Source: Desulfosudis oleivorans
GTDB taxonomy: Bacteria; Desulfobacterota; Desulfobacteria; Desulfobacterales; SURF-7
Direction of reading: 5' to 3'
Assembly (NCBI GenBank): GCA_020723305.1
Contig: DYJC01000014.1
Coordinates: 1 to 64,000 of the forward strand
Length of the DNA: 64,000 nt
The notes under the pieces were generated by a model. The model was not told the DNA's origin, did not search any database, and saw only the letters and a list, made by a program, of their open reading frames with translations. The position numbers and the translations under genes were made by a program. This document shows, piece after piece, positions 42,535 to 50,562 of the stretch; position 1 is the stretch's first letter, and each line of letters opens with the position of its first letter.

Positions 42535-43617
42535 ATGAAGGGATCTCAATCCGGTTGCCATTTCCCCAATTGTTATAACACAGTTCAGACAAAAAGTTTT
42601 TTTTCACCTGCTTTTCACTCCTACCAAATAGAATTGATCTCAATTTTGTTTCTTTTTGTAATCCTGATTTTTATGAATGGCTGTACACTGTCTCGTGGTA
42701 TTGTTGAACAGTCAGATACGGAAAAACGGCAACCCCGGACAGAGGAGTGGGTCTGGTATGGGAACTATAATACCATGCTTGGAAAATTTGATAAAGCGCT
42801 GGAGGGTTTTTCCAATGCAATTGAGATGCAGCCTGAAAAGTCAAAAACCTATTATCAAAGAGGCTGTGTTTATGAAAAAACAGGGGATATGAATTGTGCA
42901 TTATCCGATTTTTCAACAGCGATCTCTTTGGATCCTGAAAATTCAGACTTCTATTTCAGCCGGGGAAAAGTATTGGAACAAAGAGGAGAATTAAGACAGG
43001 CCGTAAAAGATTTTTCCATGGCGATAGATCTCAAACCATTATGTTACAATGCCTATCTTCATCGGGGTAATGTTTATAGTCAAATGGGAATATATCACCA
43101 GGCAATTCACGATTATCGAGAAGCGTTAACGATAAAACCCGAGCTGACGGAAGCTTACTTCAGACGAGGAGAAGCCTGGAAAATGATCGGGGAACTCGAT
43201 AATGCGATCATGGATTTTACAAAAGCTATTGAAATAAATCCATATCTGGCTGATGCATATTTTCATCAGGCAACCTATTGGAAAAAGAATGGAAAAATTT
43301 ATCAGGCAATAGAGGATTATAACAAGGCATTGGAAATATATTTATTGTATGTGGATGGTTATACGAACCGAGAAAAAACCTGGAGAATGAAGGGAGATAT
43401 TGTTCGGGCCGTTGAAGATCTGCAATCTAAAAGAAAATTAATACCAAGGCTAGCCGGTGTTTATTGTGACAGAGGAGATGCCTGGGGTCGAAAAGGAAAT
43501 CTGACTCGGGCTTATATCGATATTCAAAGTGCATTGGGTTACAGACCAGAGGACACCCGGTATCATTTATTATTGTCCAAGTTGGAAACGGAAATGAAAA
43601 ATCGACAATTGCGGTAA
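42535..43617 (+). CDS. TPR-repeat lipoprotein
   Basis: About 360 residues from the ATG at 42535, which has AAAGGAG 7 nt upstream. A hydrophobic segment LISILFLFVILIFMNGC near residue 35-51 ends in a lipobox cysteine, so it is probably an exported lipoprotein with an unusually long n-region of about 33 residues. The mature part is about eight tetratricopeptide repeats of 34 residues with the W/Y...G......A..DF..AI.L.P pattern (e.g. AYLHRGNVYSQMGIYHQAI). TPR arrays are protein-binding scaffolds; the partner is unknown. It follows glnD but has its own candidate sigma-54 promoter. Confidence 0.82.
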   Translation: MKGSQSGCHFPNCYNTVQTKSFFSPAFHSYQIELISILFLFVILIFMNGCTLSRGIVEQSDTEKRQPRTEEWVWYGNYNTMLGKFDKALEGFSNAIEMQPEKSKTYYQRGCVYEKTGDMNCALSDFSTAISLDPENSDFYFSRGKVLEQRGELRQAVKDFSMAIDLKPLCYNAYLHRGNVYSQMGIYHQAIHDYREALTIKPELTEAYFRRGEAWKMIGELDNAIMDFTKAIEINPYLADAYFHQATYWKKNGKIYQAIEDYNKALEIYLLYVDGYTNREKTWRMKGDIVRAVEDLQSKRKLIPRLAGVYCDRGDAWGRKGNLTRAYIDIQSALGYRPEDTRYHLLLSKLETEMKNRQLR

Positions 43618-43651
43618 ATCTGTTCGGATGACCGGATCTGAGAGAAGAGAA

Positions 43652-43724
43652 TGCCTATTGTAAAAAAACCGATTGTTTTTGGAGTTGCCATTTTTTAAAT
43701 CAATCAATTCAACAACAATAGGCA
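43652..43724. repeat. Inverted repeat between convergent genes
   Basis: TGCCTATTGT (43652-43661) and ACAATAGGCA (43715-43724) are a perfect 10-bp inverted repeat separated by 53 nt. It lies between the ends of the convergent TPR and hydratase genes and probably serves as a bidirectional transcription barrier, although no T tract is adjacent. Confidence 0.45.
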
Positions 43725-43736
43725 CGTATTCCTGAA

Positions 43737-44582
43737 CTAGGGCTGAAATGTTGTTTTTCCTTGACCCAGTATCACATTTCCTTTTTGTGTTTCCATCTGG
43801 AAAAGAGCTTCCCCATCTTCAGTCTTCCAAATTTTTGTGATCAGCGTATCACCCATGTATACCTGATCCGTAAACCGGCCTTGAATGCTTTTAAATTGTT
43901 TTGGCTCATTCTTGCAGAGTGTCTTCAGAATCGCCCGACAGCCGAATCCATATGAACACAGGCCATGAAGGAACGGTTTTTCAAAACCGGCAAGTGCAGC
44001 AAATTCAGGGTCAATATGGATGGGATTCGGATCTCCGGACAACCGGTAAATTGCGGCTTGCTGCGGAAGCGTAATATCTTTAACCGTATAGTCAGGCGTC
44101 CGTTGCGGTGGCACATTGAAATCCTTCGTGGAAGGGCCCCGATCACCACCAAACCCGCCAGCCCCGCGAATAAAAAGAGTGGATTTATTGGTAAAAATAG
44201 GACCGTCATCGTCTTCTACCGTGCCCTCAAGCCCAATGACAGCGGCTTTACCTTTATCCCAGACTTCGACGATCTTGGCAATACCTCGAGCGTTTGCATT
44301 TGGTGGAACCGGACGATGCAGGATTGTCATCTGTTCTCCATGCAGAAGGTTCATAAGGTTTATTTCAACCTTTCCAATAACTCCCAGCATCAGATTCAAT
44401 CCCGGGCAAACCCCAAAGGTTGGGATTACTTTCGGGCCTTTGGGCTCGTAGATATAATCCAGCTCATCATCAGGAGACGCCCCGACTCCCAATGCATAAA
44501 GAATTGTATCTTTTGAAGTCCATGAAACTTTAACAGGGTCAAACTGCATACCAACTATATCACTGTTTATTGTAAGTGGCAT
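43737..44582 (-). CDS. MaoC-like enoyl-CoA hydratase 2
   Basis: 281-residue double hot-dog protein of the MFE-2 hydratase-2 type. The N-terminal hot-dog half has TILYALGVGASPDDELDYIYE, and the C-terminal MaoC half has the hydratase-2 active-site motif YRLSGDPNPIHIDPEFAALA followed by GFEKPFLHGLCSYGF (Asp and His of the motif near residue 185). Expected reaction: hydration of trans-2-enoyl-CoA to (R)-3-hydroxyacyl-CoA. This is the stereochemical partner of the MFE-2-like dehydrogenase at 21902-22810. Monocistronic on the minus strand, next to a MITE-like element. Confidence 0.9.
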   Translation of the reverse strand: MPLTINSDIVGMQFDPVKVSWTSKDTILYALGVGASPDDELDYIYEPKGPKVIPTFGVCPGLNLMLGVIGKVEINLMNLLHGEQMTILHRPVPPNANARGIAKIVEVWDKGKAAVIGLEGTVEDDDGPIFTNKSTLFIRGAGGFGGDRGPSTKDFNVPPQRTPDYTVKDITLPQQAAIYRLSGDPNPIHIDPEFAALAGFEKPFLHGLCSYGFGCRAILKTLCKNEPKQFKSIQGRFTDQVYMGDTLITKIWKTEDGEALFQMETQKGNVILGQGKTTFQP

Positions 44583-44737
44583 TTTTTGTTTTCCTTATGG
44601 TTGGATGTTGATTGTTAGTTGAAAAGTTTCAGTATAACCTTCTTAATTGTTATGAAAATGATCTCAATAAAACGTTACCATCAAATGATGGATAAAAGTT
44701 ATTGGAATTCATTTTAAATGTCAAGCGGTTTTTCCAT

Positions 44738-44903
44738 GAGTCAATTTCAAAAGTCAGTTGTTGTCGTTCCGACGAAAACGAGACACGCAGTGCAGTTTTC
44801 CAAGCCGTCAGGCGCAACCGTAGCGCTATCCAGTATTTTCGGCTCTTTTCTGGGCACTGACCTTCGTCGGTGTGACGCATTAAAATCGTTTTGAAATTGG
44901 CTC
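44738..44903 (-). mobile_element. MITE-like element, copy A
   Basis: 166 bp bounded by terminal inverted repeats GAGTCAATTTCAAAA (44738-44752) and TTTTGAAATTGGCTC (44889-44903), 14 of 15 pairing. Read on the minus strand its interior contains ACCGACGAAGGTCAGTGCCC, then AGAAAAGAGCCGAAAATACTG, nearly identical to copy B at 50198-50319. It has no coding capacity. It is non-autonomous; no matching transposase is in the window. Confidence 0.8.
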
Positions 44904-44917
44904 GCAGTAGTGAAGGG

Positions 44918-45910
44918 TTAAGGGTTCTTTTTCCGGTCATCATACCGGGCAGCAAGTATGGGAAGAAATGATTGAAGGTCTTCAACCACGCCATAGTCTG
45001 CTATAGAAAAGATCGGTGCATTCGGGTCTTTGTTGATTGCAACGATGCAGCCTGACTTTTTCATGCCGGCAGTATGTTGCATTGTCCCGGAAATTCCACA
45101 AGCAATATACAGTTTGGGAGAAACCTGTTTTCCCGTTTCTCCAATTTGACACGCATAGGGTAACCATCCATGGTCACATACAATTCGAGAGCCCCCAATC
45201 GCAGCGTTAGAAAAGATGGATGCAATTTTTTTAATCAGGTCTATTCTTTCTTTTATTTCAATACCCATACCTGCGGATACGACCACATCTGCCTCTTCGA
45301 GCCGGTTATCTTTGCTTATGGTTTCAATGATTCTTATGGGTTTATACGCAGAGGCATTCTCATTGATTTTTATGATCTCTGTTTTTTCATGTTGAATTGT
45401 ACGATCCGGTGTGAACGAGCCGCAGAATGCTCCTGGAATAATGGTCAATATAAACTGGTCTGCTTTGCAAGTGGTTTTCCCGATTAATTTTCCATTAAAC
45501 ATCATCCGGGTAAAAACCGATCTTTCATTTTGGATTTCATAAGACTCAACACCTGTAATACATGGCCTATCGATTTGTATTGAGAGTGAAGCGGCTATCT
45601 GGCAGGTCCGGACATTATGCATCATGCAAATATTGGAAGGCATGTATTTCCGGATTACTTCAGGTAGTATTTTTTCAAGAAGATGAGGATTGGGATATCT
45701 CAAATCCTCATGTTCAACTGCAAGGGTATGAATGTTATTTTCTATGGCGATCTGCTCTGCCAGTTCTTTAATATTTTGACCTGGAATAATAAGCAGAATC
45801 CGGTTTTCACCATCAGGATGGATAGATGCTCCGAATCCAAGCAATTCTTTGTATGATGGAGATATTTGATTCTCAATTGTTTCCGTGATGAGGATCTGTT
45901 TTTTGTACAT
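44918..45910 (-). CDS. etfA: Electron transfer flavoprotein alpha subunit
   Basis: 330 residues. The N-terminal alpha/beta domain is diverged, and the C-terminal FAD domain is clear: VVSAGMGIEIKE, the GETGKQVSPKLYIACGISG signature near residue 255-275, TMQHTAGMKKSGCIVAINKD and PIFSIADYGVVEDL. With EtfB it accepts electrons from acyl-CoA dehydrogenases and passes them toward the quinone pool. It lies 8 nt after etfB. The four acyl-CoA operons of the window share this Etf pair as the only one visible. Confidence 0.93.
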   Translation of the reverse strand: MYKKQILITETIENQISPSYKELLGFGASIHPDGENRILLIIPGQNIKELAEQIAIENNIHTLAVEHEDLRYPNPHLLEKILPEVIRKYMPSNICMMHNVRTCQIAASLSIQIDRPCITGVESYEIQNERSVFTRMMFNGKLIGKTTCKADQFILTIIPGAFCGSFTPDRTIQHEKTEIIKINENASAYKPIRIIETISKDNRLEEADVVVSAGMGIEIKERIDLIKKIASIFSNAAIGGSRIVCDHGWLPYACQIGETGKQVSPKLYIACGISGTMQHTAGMKKSGCIVAINKDPNAPIFSIADYGVVEDLQSFLPILAARYDDRKKNP

Positions 45911-45918
45911 AAAAAATC

Positions 45919-46698
45919 CTATTTTAAAAGCGACTTGTTATGGAAGATGGTTAATAGCTGTTCTGCTTTTTCCTCTGCGGAACCTTCCAGTATGCATATT
46001 GTCGAAGATTTGGCAGGGTAGTCTATGGATAGCAGGAGCACTTTATCGGTTGGATCATCCTGAAAAGATTCCTGAACTACAATCAATTCCTGAGAATTCG
46101 CTCTTACTATATTGGAAAGAGACGGATACCTTGGCTGATTGATTCCGGTTTGAATCGTGAGCAGTGCAGGCAATGATAAAACTACTTCTTCCACCTTTCC
46201 ACTTTCCATTTCGCTTTGAACCGTGATGATCCGGTTGAGCATATCAATCTCTTCTTTAACCACAGACACAGCGCAGGGAATGGAAAGAAAAGCGGCTGTC
46301 ATCGGTCCGACCTGGCACAGCATATCGTCTTCAGCCATTACACCGGTTAGAATGAGATCGTATGACTGCTTCCCGGCATAGTCGGCAAGCTGTTGAGCGA
46401 TTTTTCGCGGAGGGCAATATCCCAACTCCTCATTCAAAATATGCACACCATTGTCAGCACCTTTGGACAACCCTTTTTTTATTACTTCTTTTACCCGATC
46501 CGGTCCGACAGACACAACATCAATGGTGACGTTGGGATTAGTCTCCTTGATGAGAAGGGCTTCTTCCAATGCATACTCATCAAAACGGTTCATTCGAAAT
46601 TCCGTTGAATCGGTTTCCTGAATCCATTTCCCGTCCGGATTCAATTTCAGAGAACTCTCTGAACAGACAACCTGTTTTATGCACACAAGAATTTTCAT
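45919..46698 (-). CDS. etfB: Electron transfer flavoprotein beta subunit
   Basis: 259 residues, normal length. Family features: N-terminal KILVCIKQVV, FDEYALEEALLIKE near residue 40, GLSKGADNGVHI near 75, and YDLILTGVMAEDDMLCQVGP near 110-130 that contacts AMP/FAD; then SMPCAVSV-like SIPCAVSVVKEEI. Forms the EtfAB heterodimer with the downstream gene. A sigma-70-like promoter precedes it (TTGATC at 46776-46781, TAAAGT at 46753-46758, 17 nt apart on the minus strand). Confidence 0.93.
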   Translation of the reverse strand: MKILVCIKQVVCSESSLKLNPDGKWIQETDSTEFRMNRFDEYALEEALLIKETNPNVTIDVVSVGPDRVKEVIKKGLSKGADNGVHILNEELGYCPPRKIAQQLADYAGKQSYDLILTGVMAEDDMLCQVGPMTAAFLSIPCAVSVVKEEIDMLNRIITVQSEMESGKVEEVVLSLPALLTIQTGINQPRYPSLSNIVRANSQELIVVQESFQDDPTDKVLLLSIDYPAKSSTICILEGSAEEKAEQLLTIFHNKSLLK

Positions 46699-46752
46699 AT
46701 TGTTTTACGATCAATCATTTTTTTAAAATTCAGCGTTTCTCTGTTTACAATA

Positions 46753-46841
46753 ACTTTACAGGAATGAAAAGTTTTGATCAAGTAAAAAATCGAGCGCTCG
46801 CTATATTTTTTTGTTTGACTTCACATTTTCATTTCTATTAT
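46753..46841. promoter_or_regulatory. Divergent promoters around a CGAGCGCTCG palindrome
   Basis: The 10-bp perfect palindrome CGAGCGCTCG lies at 46791-46800. On its left the minus-strand etfB promoter (TTGATC 46776-46781, 17 nt, TAAAGT 46753-46758) points away; on its right a plus-strand TTGACT (46815-46820) and TATTAT (46836-46841, 15-nt spacing) precede the patatin gene. The core GAGCGCTC recurs at 61226-61233 between two other divergent acyl-CoA transcription units. A common regulator is inferred. Confidence 0.5.
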
Positions 46842-46962
46842 GGTACAAAATGCTATTTGATGGTATTCGGATTTTTGCTTTGCATAAGGATAAACCAGAA
46901 GGGGAAGAGAGAAAAATGAGTCTTTTTCGGAACAAAACCGGAGTGATCTGGAAAGGGAATCT

Positions 46963-48042
46963 ATGAATCAGTCGCTTTCAATTTATGCCGGAGAAAAGGC
47001 GCTTTTGCATATTCGCGATCAAGGACTTTCTGAGGAAGATGTGAGTGTTATTGCCGGCGCAGCCGGAGGCCCAAAATGGCTTGTGTTGAACCATCTGGAT
47101 CGGATGATTTTTTCGTCCTGGCTGAGAAACAGAAAAAAGCCGCTATATTTACTGGGTTCATCCATTGGTTCATGGCGGTTTGCCGCAGTATCTCAAAAAG
47201 ACCCCATGGAAGCGATGGATCGATTCCAGTATTCCTATATCCATCAGACATATCAAACCAGACCCGGCCCCAAAGAGGTGTCCAGGATTATCAGTCAGAT
47301 CCTGGATGATTTTCTGGATGATAAAGCCATCCGGGAGATATTGGGTCATCCTTTTTTTCGTCTGAATATTATGGCTGTGAATTGTCGTCATATGCTGGCA
47401 AGCGACCATAAAGCCATTCTCGGACCAGGGATAGCGTTTGCCGCTTTATTCAATGTGATCCAACGCGACTTGTTGAAGTTTTTTTTCAAACGGGCTCTTT
47501 TTTATCATCCAGGAGAGACCCCCCCTTTTTTCAATATGAAAGGGTTTCCCATTGAAAAAACAGCATTGACACAGCAGAATCTCAGAAGTGCTTTGCTGGC
47601 ATCCGGTTCGATTCCATTGGTAATGACCGGCGTAACGGATATCCCCGGGAACCTTTCTGGCATGTATCGTGACGGTGGTATTCTGGATTATCATTTTGAT
47701 ATCGATTTTTCAGATCAAAACAGCGGTCTGGTTCTGTATCCCCACTATACGGATCGCATTATTCCAGGGTGGCTTGATAAAAAACTGTCATTCCGGAAAC
47801 CTCTTCCCAGGAACATGGAAAAAGTGATCCTGATTGCTCCTTCCAAAGAATTTGTGAACAAGCTTCCCTATCAAAAAATTCCGGACCGGAATGATTTTTT
47901 TCTTTTCAAGGGACGAGATAAGGCACGCATCTCCTATTGGCTGTCTGTGATCAATGAGAGCCGGCGCCTTTCCGATGATTTCCGGGATTTGGTTGAAAGC
48001 GGCCGGATACGGGAAAGGGTAAAGCCCATGCCCGGATCATGA
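46963..48042 (+). CDS. Patatin-like phospholipase
   Basis: 359-residue acyl hydrolase of the patatin family. Oxyanion-hole glycines VIAGAAGGPKW near residue 30, the nucleophile elbow LLGSSIGSWRF (Ser near 68) and the catalytic Asp in YRDGGILDYHF near residue 230 are all present, so the Ser-Asp dyad is intact. No signal peptide. It should release fatty acids from phospholipids or other esters inside the cell. It is transcribed divergently from etfBA, linking lipid hydrolysis to beta-oxidation. Confidence 0.88.
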   Translation: MNQSLSIYAGEKALLHIRDQGLSEEDVSVIAGAAGGPKWLVLNHLDRMIFSSWLRNRKKPLYLLGSSIGSWRFAAVSQKDPMEAMDRFQYSYIHQTYQTRPGPKEVSRIISQILDDFLDDKAIREILGHPFFRLNIMAVNCRHMLASDHKAILGPGIAFAALFNVIQRDLLKFFFKRALFYHPGETPPFFNMKGFPIEKTALTQQNLRSALLASGSIPLVMTGVTDIPGNLSGMYRDGGILDYHFDIDFSDQNSGLVLYPHYTDRIIPGWLDKKLSFRKPLPRNMEKVILIAPSKEFVNKLPYQKIPDRNDFFLFKGRDKARISYWLSVINESRRLSDDFRDLVESGRIRERVKPMPGS

Positions 48043-48068
48043 ATCCAGTCAAAAGGGAAATAAAAGCC

Positions 48069-48413
48069 TTATTCACCATAGACATGAATTGTGGAGGATG
48101 ACCAGATTCCCAGTACACTGTATATTTCCTGGTCTGCAAAATAGACTTTTTTGATTCCGTTCTGTTTTGCAATATCACCGATTGCATTGGAGTACATTTC
48201 CGTGTACAAGCCATATCCGGTGAACGGCTCTGTGATTCTGATTATTTTTTCTTGACCTGGAATCGGAGATTGAAATGCAGGTGTATGGTTTATGTTTCTG
48301 GTAAGGGGGATCGTAACGTGTGTATAAACAAATCCTCTCAGAAAATACTGCTGACAACTGGTCAGCAGGGATACAGAGAAGAAAAACATAAGCATTATAA
48401 ATCGATGTTTCAT
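48069..48413 (-). CDS. TRL-like lipoprotein (first copy)
   Basis: 114 residues. Signal peptide with lipobox LLTSC (Cys about 20). The mature part matches the TRL-like family: FVYTHVTIPLTRNINHTP near the start and GDIAKQNGIKKVYFADQEIY near the end, then IHVYGE. TRL-like proteins are small exported lipoproteins of unknown function, often in tandem. It is convergent with the patatin gene and 65 nt downstream of a second family member. Confidence 0.75.
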   Translation of the reverse strand: MKHRFIMLMFFFSVSLLTSCQQYFLRGFVYTHVTIPLTRNINHTPAFQSPIPGQEKIIRITEPFTGYGLYTEMYSNAIGDIAKQNGIKKVYFADQEIYSVLGIWSSSTIHVYGE

Positions 48414-48478
48414 ATTTGATCAGTGTATTTTCATATGGGGTTACGGGCAGATTTTACAATCAGCTGATGGCATCCAAA

Positions 48479-48790
48479 TTAATCTCCATACACAATAACC
48501 TTCCAGTGGGTGTAGCATCCGAAAAAAATCTGATGAATCTCCTGATCCGCATGCTTCATGACCCGTATATTGCCGTTTTCAGCAGCCTTTGCATATCCTG
48601 CGTCACCCCAGGCAAAAAGCCAAAGAATACAATAGGCTTCCGAAACCCCTTTTTTGGTTCCAAGATCGGTTTGATTCAGGTCAATATCAAATGGTGCTTT
48701 AATATCCACATACGCGCAGCCTGTGCAAAAAAACAGGATGAAGAAAAGAATCAGAATTTTTTTTGATTTCAATTTATCCCCCTTATTCAT
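48479..48790 (-). CDS. TRL-like lipoprotein (second copy)
   Basis: 103 residues. Signal peptide KKILILFFILFFCTGC with lipobox cysteine near residue 25. The mature protein shares the TRL layout: YVDIKAPFDIDLNQTDLGTK KGVSEAYCILWLFAWGD with a C-terminal HADQEIHQIFFGCYTHWKVIVYG that parallels the ADQEIYSVLGIW...IHVYG end of the neighbouring gene. A tandem duplicate that has diverged. It starts 4 nt after the stop of the adenylating-enzyme gene, so these are probably cotranscribed. Confidence 0.72.
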   Translation of the reverse strand: MNKGDKLKSKKILILFFILFFCTGCAYVDIKAPFDIDLNQTDLGTKKGVSEAYCILWLFAWGDAGYAKAAENGNIRVMKHADQEIHQIFFGCYTHWKVIVYGD

Positions 48791-48793
48791 GGG

Positions 48794-50176
48794 TCAGCGG
48801 AACAGTTTTCGGATCATTTCCATATTATATTTTCCCATGTTATTTCTGGGAATCCGGTCGACTACTTTTATACTCCTGGGTTGAGCATAGGGTTCCAGCT
48901 GCCTGGATAAATATTCCCGGACCTGTTTTGGATGGATTTTTCCTTCCAGAACTGCTGCAATTTCATTTTCTCTCCCTTTCTTACAGGGATTGGATAGTAT
49001 CATTGCATCGGTTACATCCGGGAGACAGAGGATTTTTTCCCGAATCTCTTCAAGATCAACTCTTTTTCCGCCGATTTTTACAATCCCGTCTGACCGGCCG
49101 TAAAGGATAAACCGATTGGAGTCAAATTTGCCTCCCCGATCACCGGTTTGAAAAAATCCATCTTTATCCCTTGCCAGATTTGGAGAGATATAGTCGGAAC
49201 GAACATGGATTTTTTCATCAATAATTTCCATATCCACGGTTTCAAACAGCGTAAGGGCTGCGTCATCTTCAGCCCTGCATCGACAGGCGATACCGCCTGT
49301 TTCAGTAGAACCGTATATTTCCGTGATTCCGATCCCGGTTTGTTTTGAAAAATTTTCACTGTCTGTTTTATCCAGTGCACCGGCAGAAGAAAACGCGATC
49401 CGTAAGGAATGATTTGGTATTGTTTTGTTTCCAAAGGTCCGGTAGTGCATGGGGACACTGACTAATACTGTGGCTTTTTGCAGGGTAATGGCGTTTATGA
49501 TTTCATGCGGAAAGGTCGGGGTTCCGGCCATTACACATGCAGATGAAACAAGGGGAATAAGGATGGAAAACAGAATTCCATAAATATGACAGGGAGGGAT
49601 AGTCGCAACGATTCGATCATCCGGGGAGAAGTGAAATTTTTTTGAGAGGTAAAACGCTTCGGAAAACAGATTTTTTATGGTTTTAGGCCATATTTTGGGC
49701 TTGCCTGTCGATCCCCCGGTAAAAAGGGACAGGAACTCAAAATCCAGATTCATATTGATTTTCCGGTGCAAATCAGAAGCGGGAAATGTTTCCGGTGCAA
49801 CGGTGATCCGTGAGATCTCATCGGGAAAATGCTGATGTTCATCGGCTATGGCTGTATCATATGGCACCTGCCGTCGTAATTCGTTCAAAACAATGTCTGA
49901 ATCCGAATAAGGAATGAGCAGATGAGACCCTTCACAGGAAAGAGCAGCTATCATTGCAGCGGCCATTACAGAATGGTCGTGAGTCGAAAGACAGACAGCC
50001 TTATTTTGTAAATCTGATGAGCGAAAACGCTCCTGAAGTTTCCACGCCATCCCGAAAATCTCTCCAAAAGTGCGGCCGGAAAAAAGAAACTCAGCATCAG
50101 GATTTTTCGGCCCCTTAAGAAATTTTTTTATTTTTTTCTGTAATGGATCATCGGAAGGGTCGAGGCGCATTTTCAT
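48794..50176 (-). CDS. Acyl-CoA synthetase-like adenylating enzyme
   Basis: 460 residues, short for the adenylate-forming family. Motifs present: LFTGGSTGKPKIWPKT (P-loop, near residue 152), ITEIYGSTETGGIAC near 285, FFQTGDRGGKF near 340, YGRSDGIVKIGGKRVDLEEI near 365 and a C-terminal PRNNMGKYNM with the catalytic Lys. The substrate is not predictable; the short size resembles enzymes that load acyl chains in lipid or polyene pathways. It lies between MITE-like copy B and the two TRL-like genes. Confidence 0.82.
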   Translation of the reverse strand: MKMRLDPSDDPLQKKIKKFLKGPKNPDAEFLFSGRTFGEIFGMAWKLQERFRSSDLQNKAVCLSTHDHSVMAAAMIAALSCEGSHLLIPYSDSDIVLNELRRQVPYDTAIADEHQHFPDEISRITVAPETFPASDLHRKINMNLDFEFLSLFTGGSTGKPKIWPKTIKNLFSEAFYLSKKFHFSPDDRIVATIPPCHIYGILFSILIPLVSSACVMAGTPTFPHEIINAITLQKATVLVSVPMHYRTFGNKTIPNHSLRIAFSSAGALDKTDSENFSKQTGIGITEIYGSTETGGIACRCRAEDDAALTLFETVDMEIIDEKIHVRSDYISPNLARDKDGFFQTGDRGGKFDSNRFILYGRSDGIVKIGGKRVDLEEIREKILCLPDVTDAMILSNPCKKGRENEIAAVLEGKIHPKQVREYLSRQLEPYAQPRSIKVVDRIPRNNMGKYNMEMIRKLFR

Positions 50177-50197
50177 TTTTTTCCAATCTATATATTT

Positions 50198-50319
50198 AAG
50201 CCAATTTCAAAACTATTATAAAACGTCCCACCGACGAAAGTCAGTGCCCAGAAAAAAGCCGAAAATACTGTATTCTATTTTTCACAGGAACTACAACAAC
50301 AGACTTTTGAAATTGGCTC
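50198..50319 (+). mobile_element. MITE-like element, copy B
   Basis: 122 bp with terminal inverted repeats AAGCCAATTTCAAAA (50198-50212) and TTTTGAAATTGGCTC (50305-50319). Its interior (ACCGACGAAAGTCAGTGCCC then AGAAAAAAGCCGAAAATACTG; CAACAACAGACTTTTGAAAT) matches copy A closely, but copy A has about 45 extra bases in the middle. It lies in inverted orientation to copy A, 5.3 kb away. No coding capacity. Confidence 0.8.
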
Positions 50320-50363
50320 ATTTTTTTTAGATTTTTTTACACATCAGTAAGAATGCTGATTTT

Positions 50364-50504
50364 TTACCGACCGGATTGAGCGATTGTAGGATGAGTCATC
50401 TCCGATGAACTCAATTTTGATGCAATGCTTGCCATGAATGACAACTTCAGCCAGGCTTGTTTCAATTCAACAGTTTCGCATTCCTGAAGCTGATTTTTAT
50501 CCAT
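50364..50504 (-). pseudogene. Short relic resembling an AlbA_2/Schlafen-type N-terminus
   Basis: A 46-codon minus-strand frame begins MDKNQLQECETVELKQAWLK, which recalls the start of AlbA_2-domain (RecG-like/Schlafen) proteins (ESETVEFKQ...), then loses similarity and stops. It lies between MITE-like copy B and the GMC oxidoreductase gene. It is probably the remnant of a decayed gene. Weak; only about 15 residues support the resemblance. Confidence 0.3.
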
Positions 50505-50562
50505 GCTGGTTTTCGCCAATAAGTATATATTTCACAGCCCAGCCCCTGTCCGTGTTTTCATT

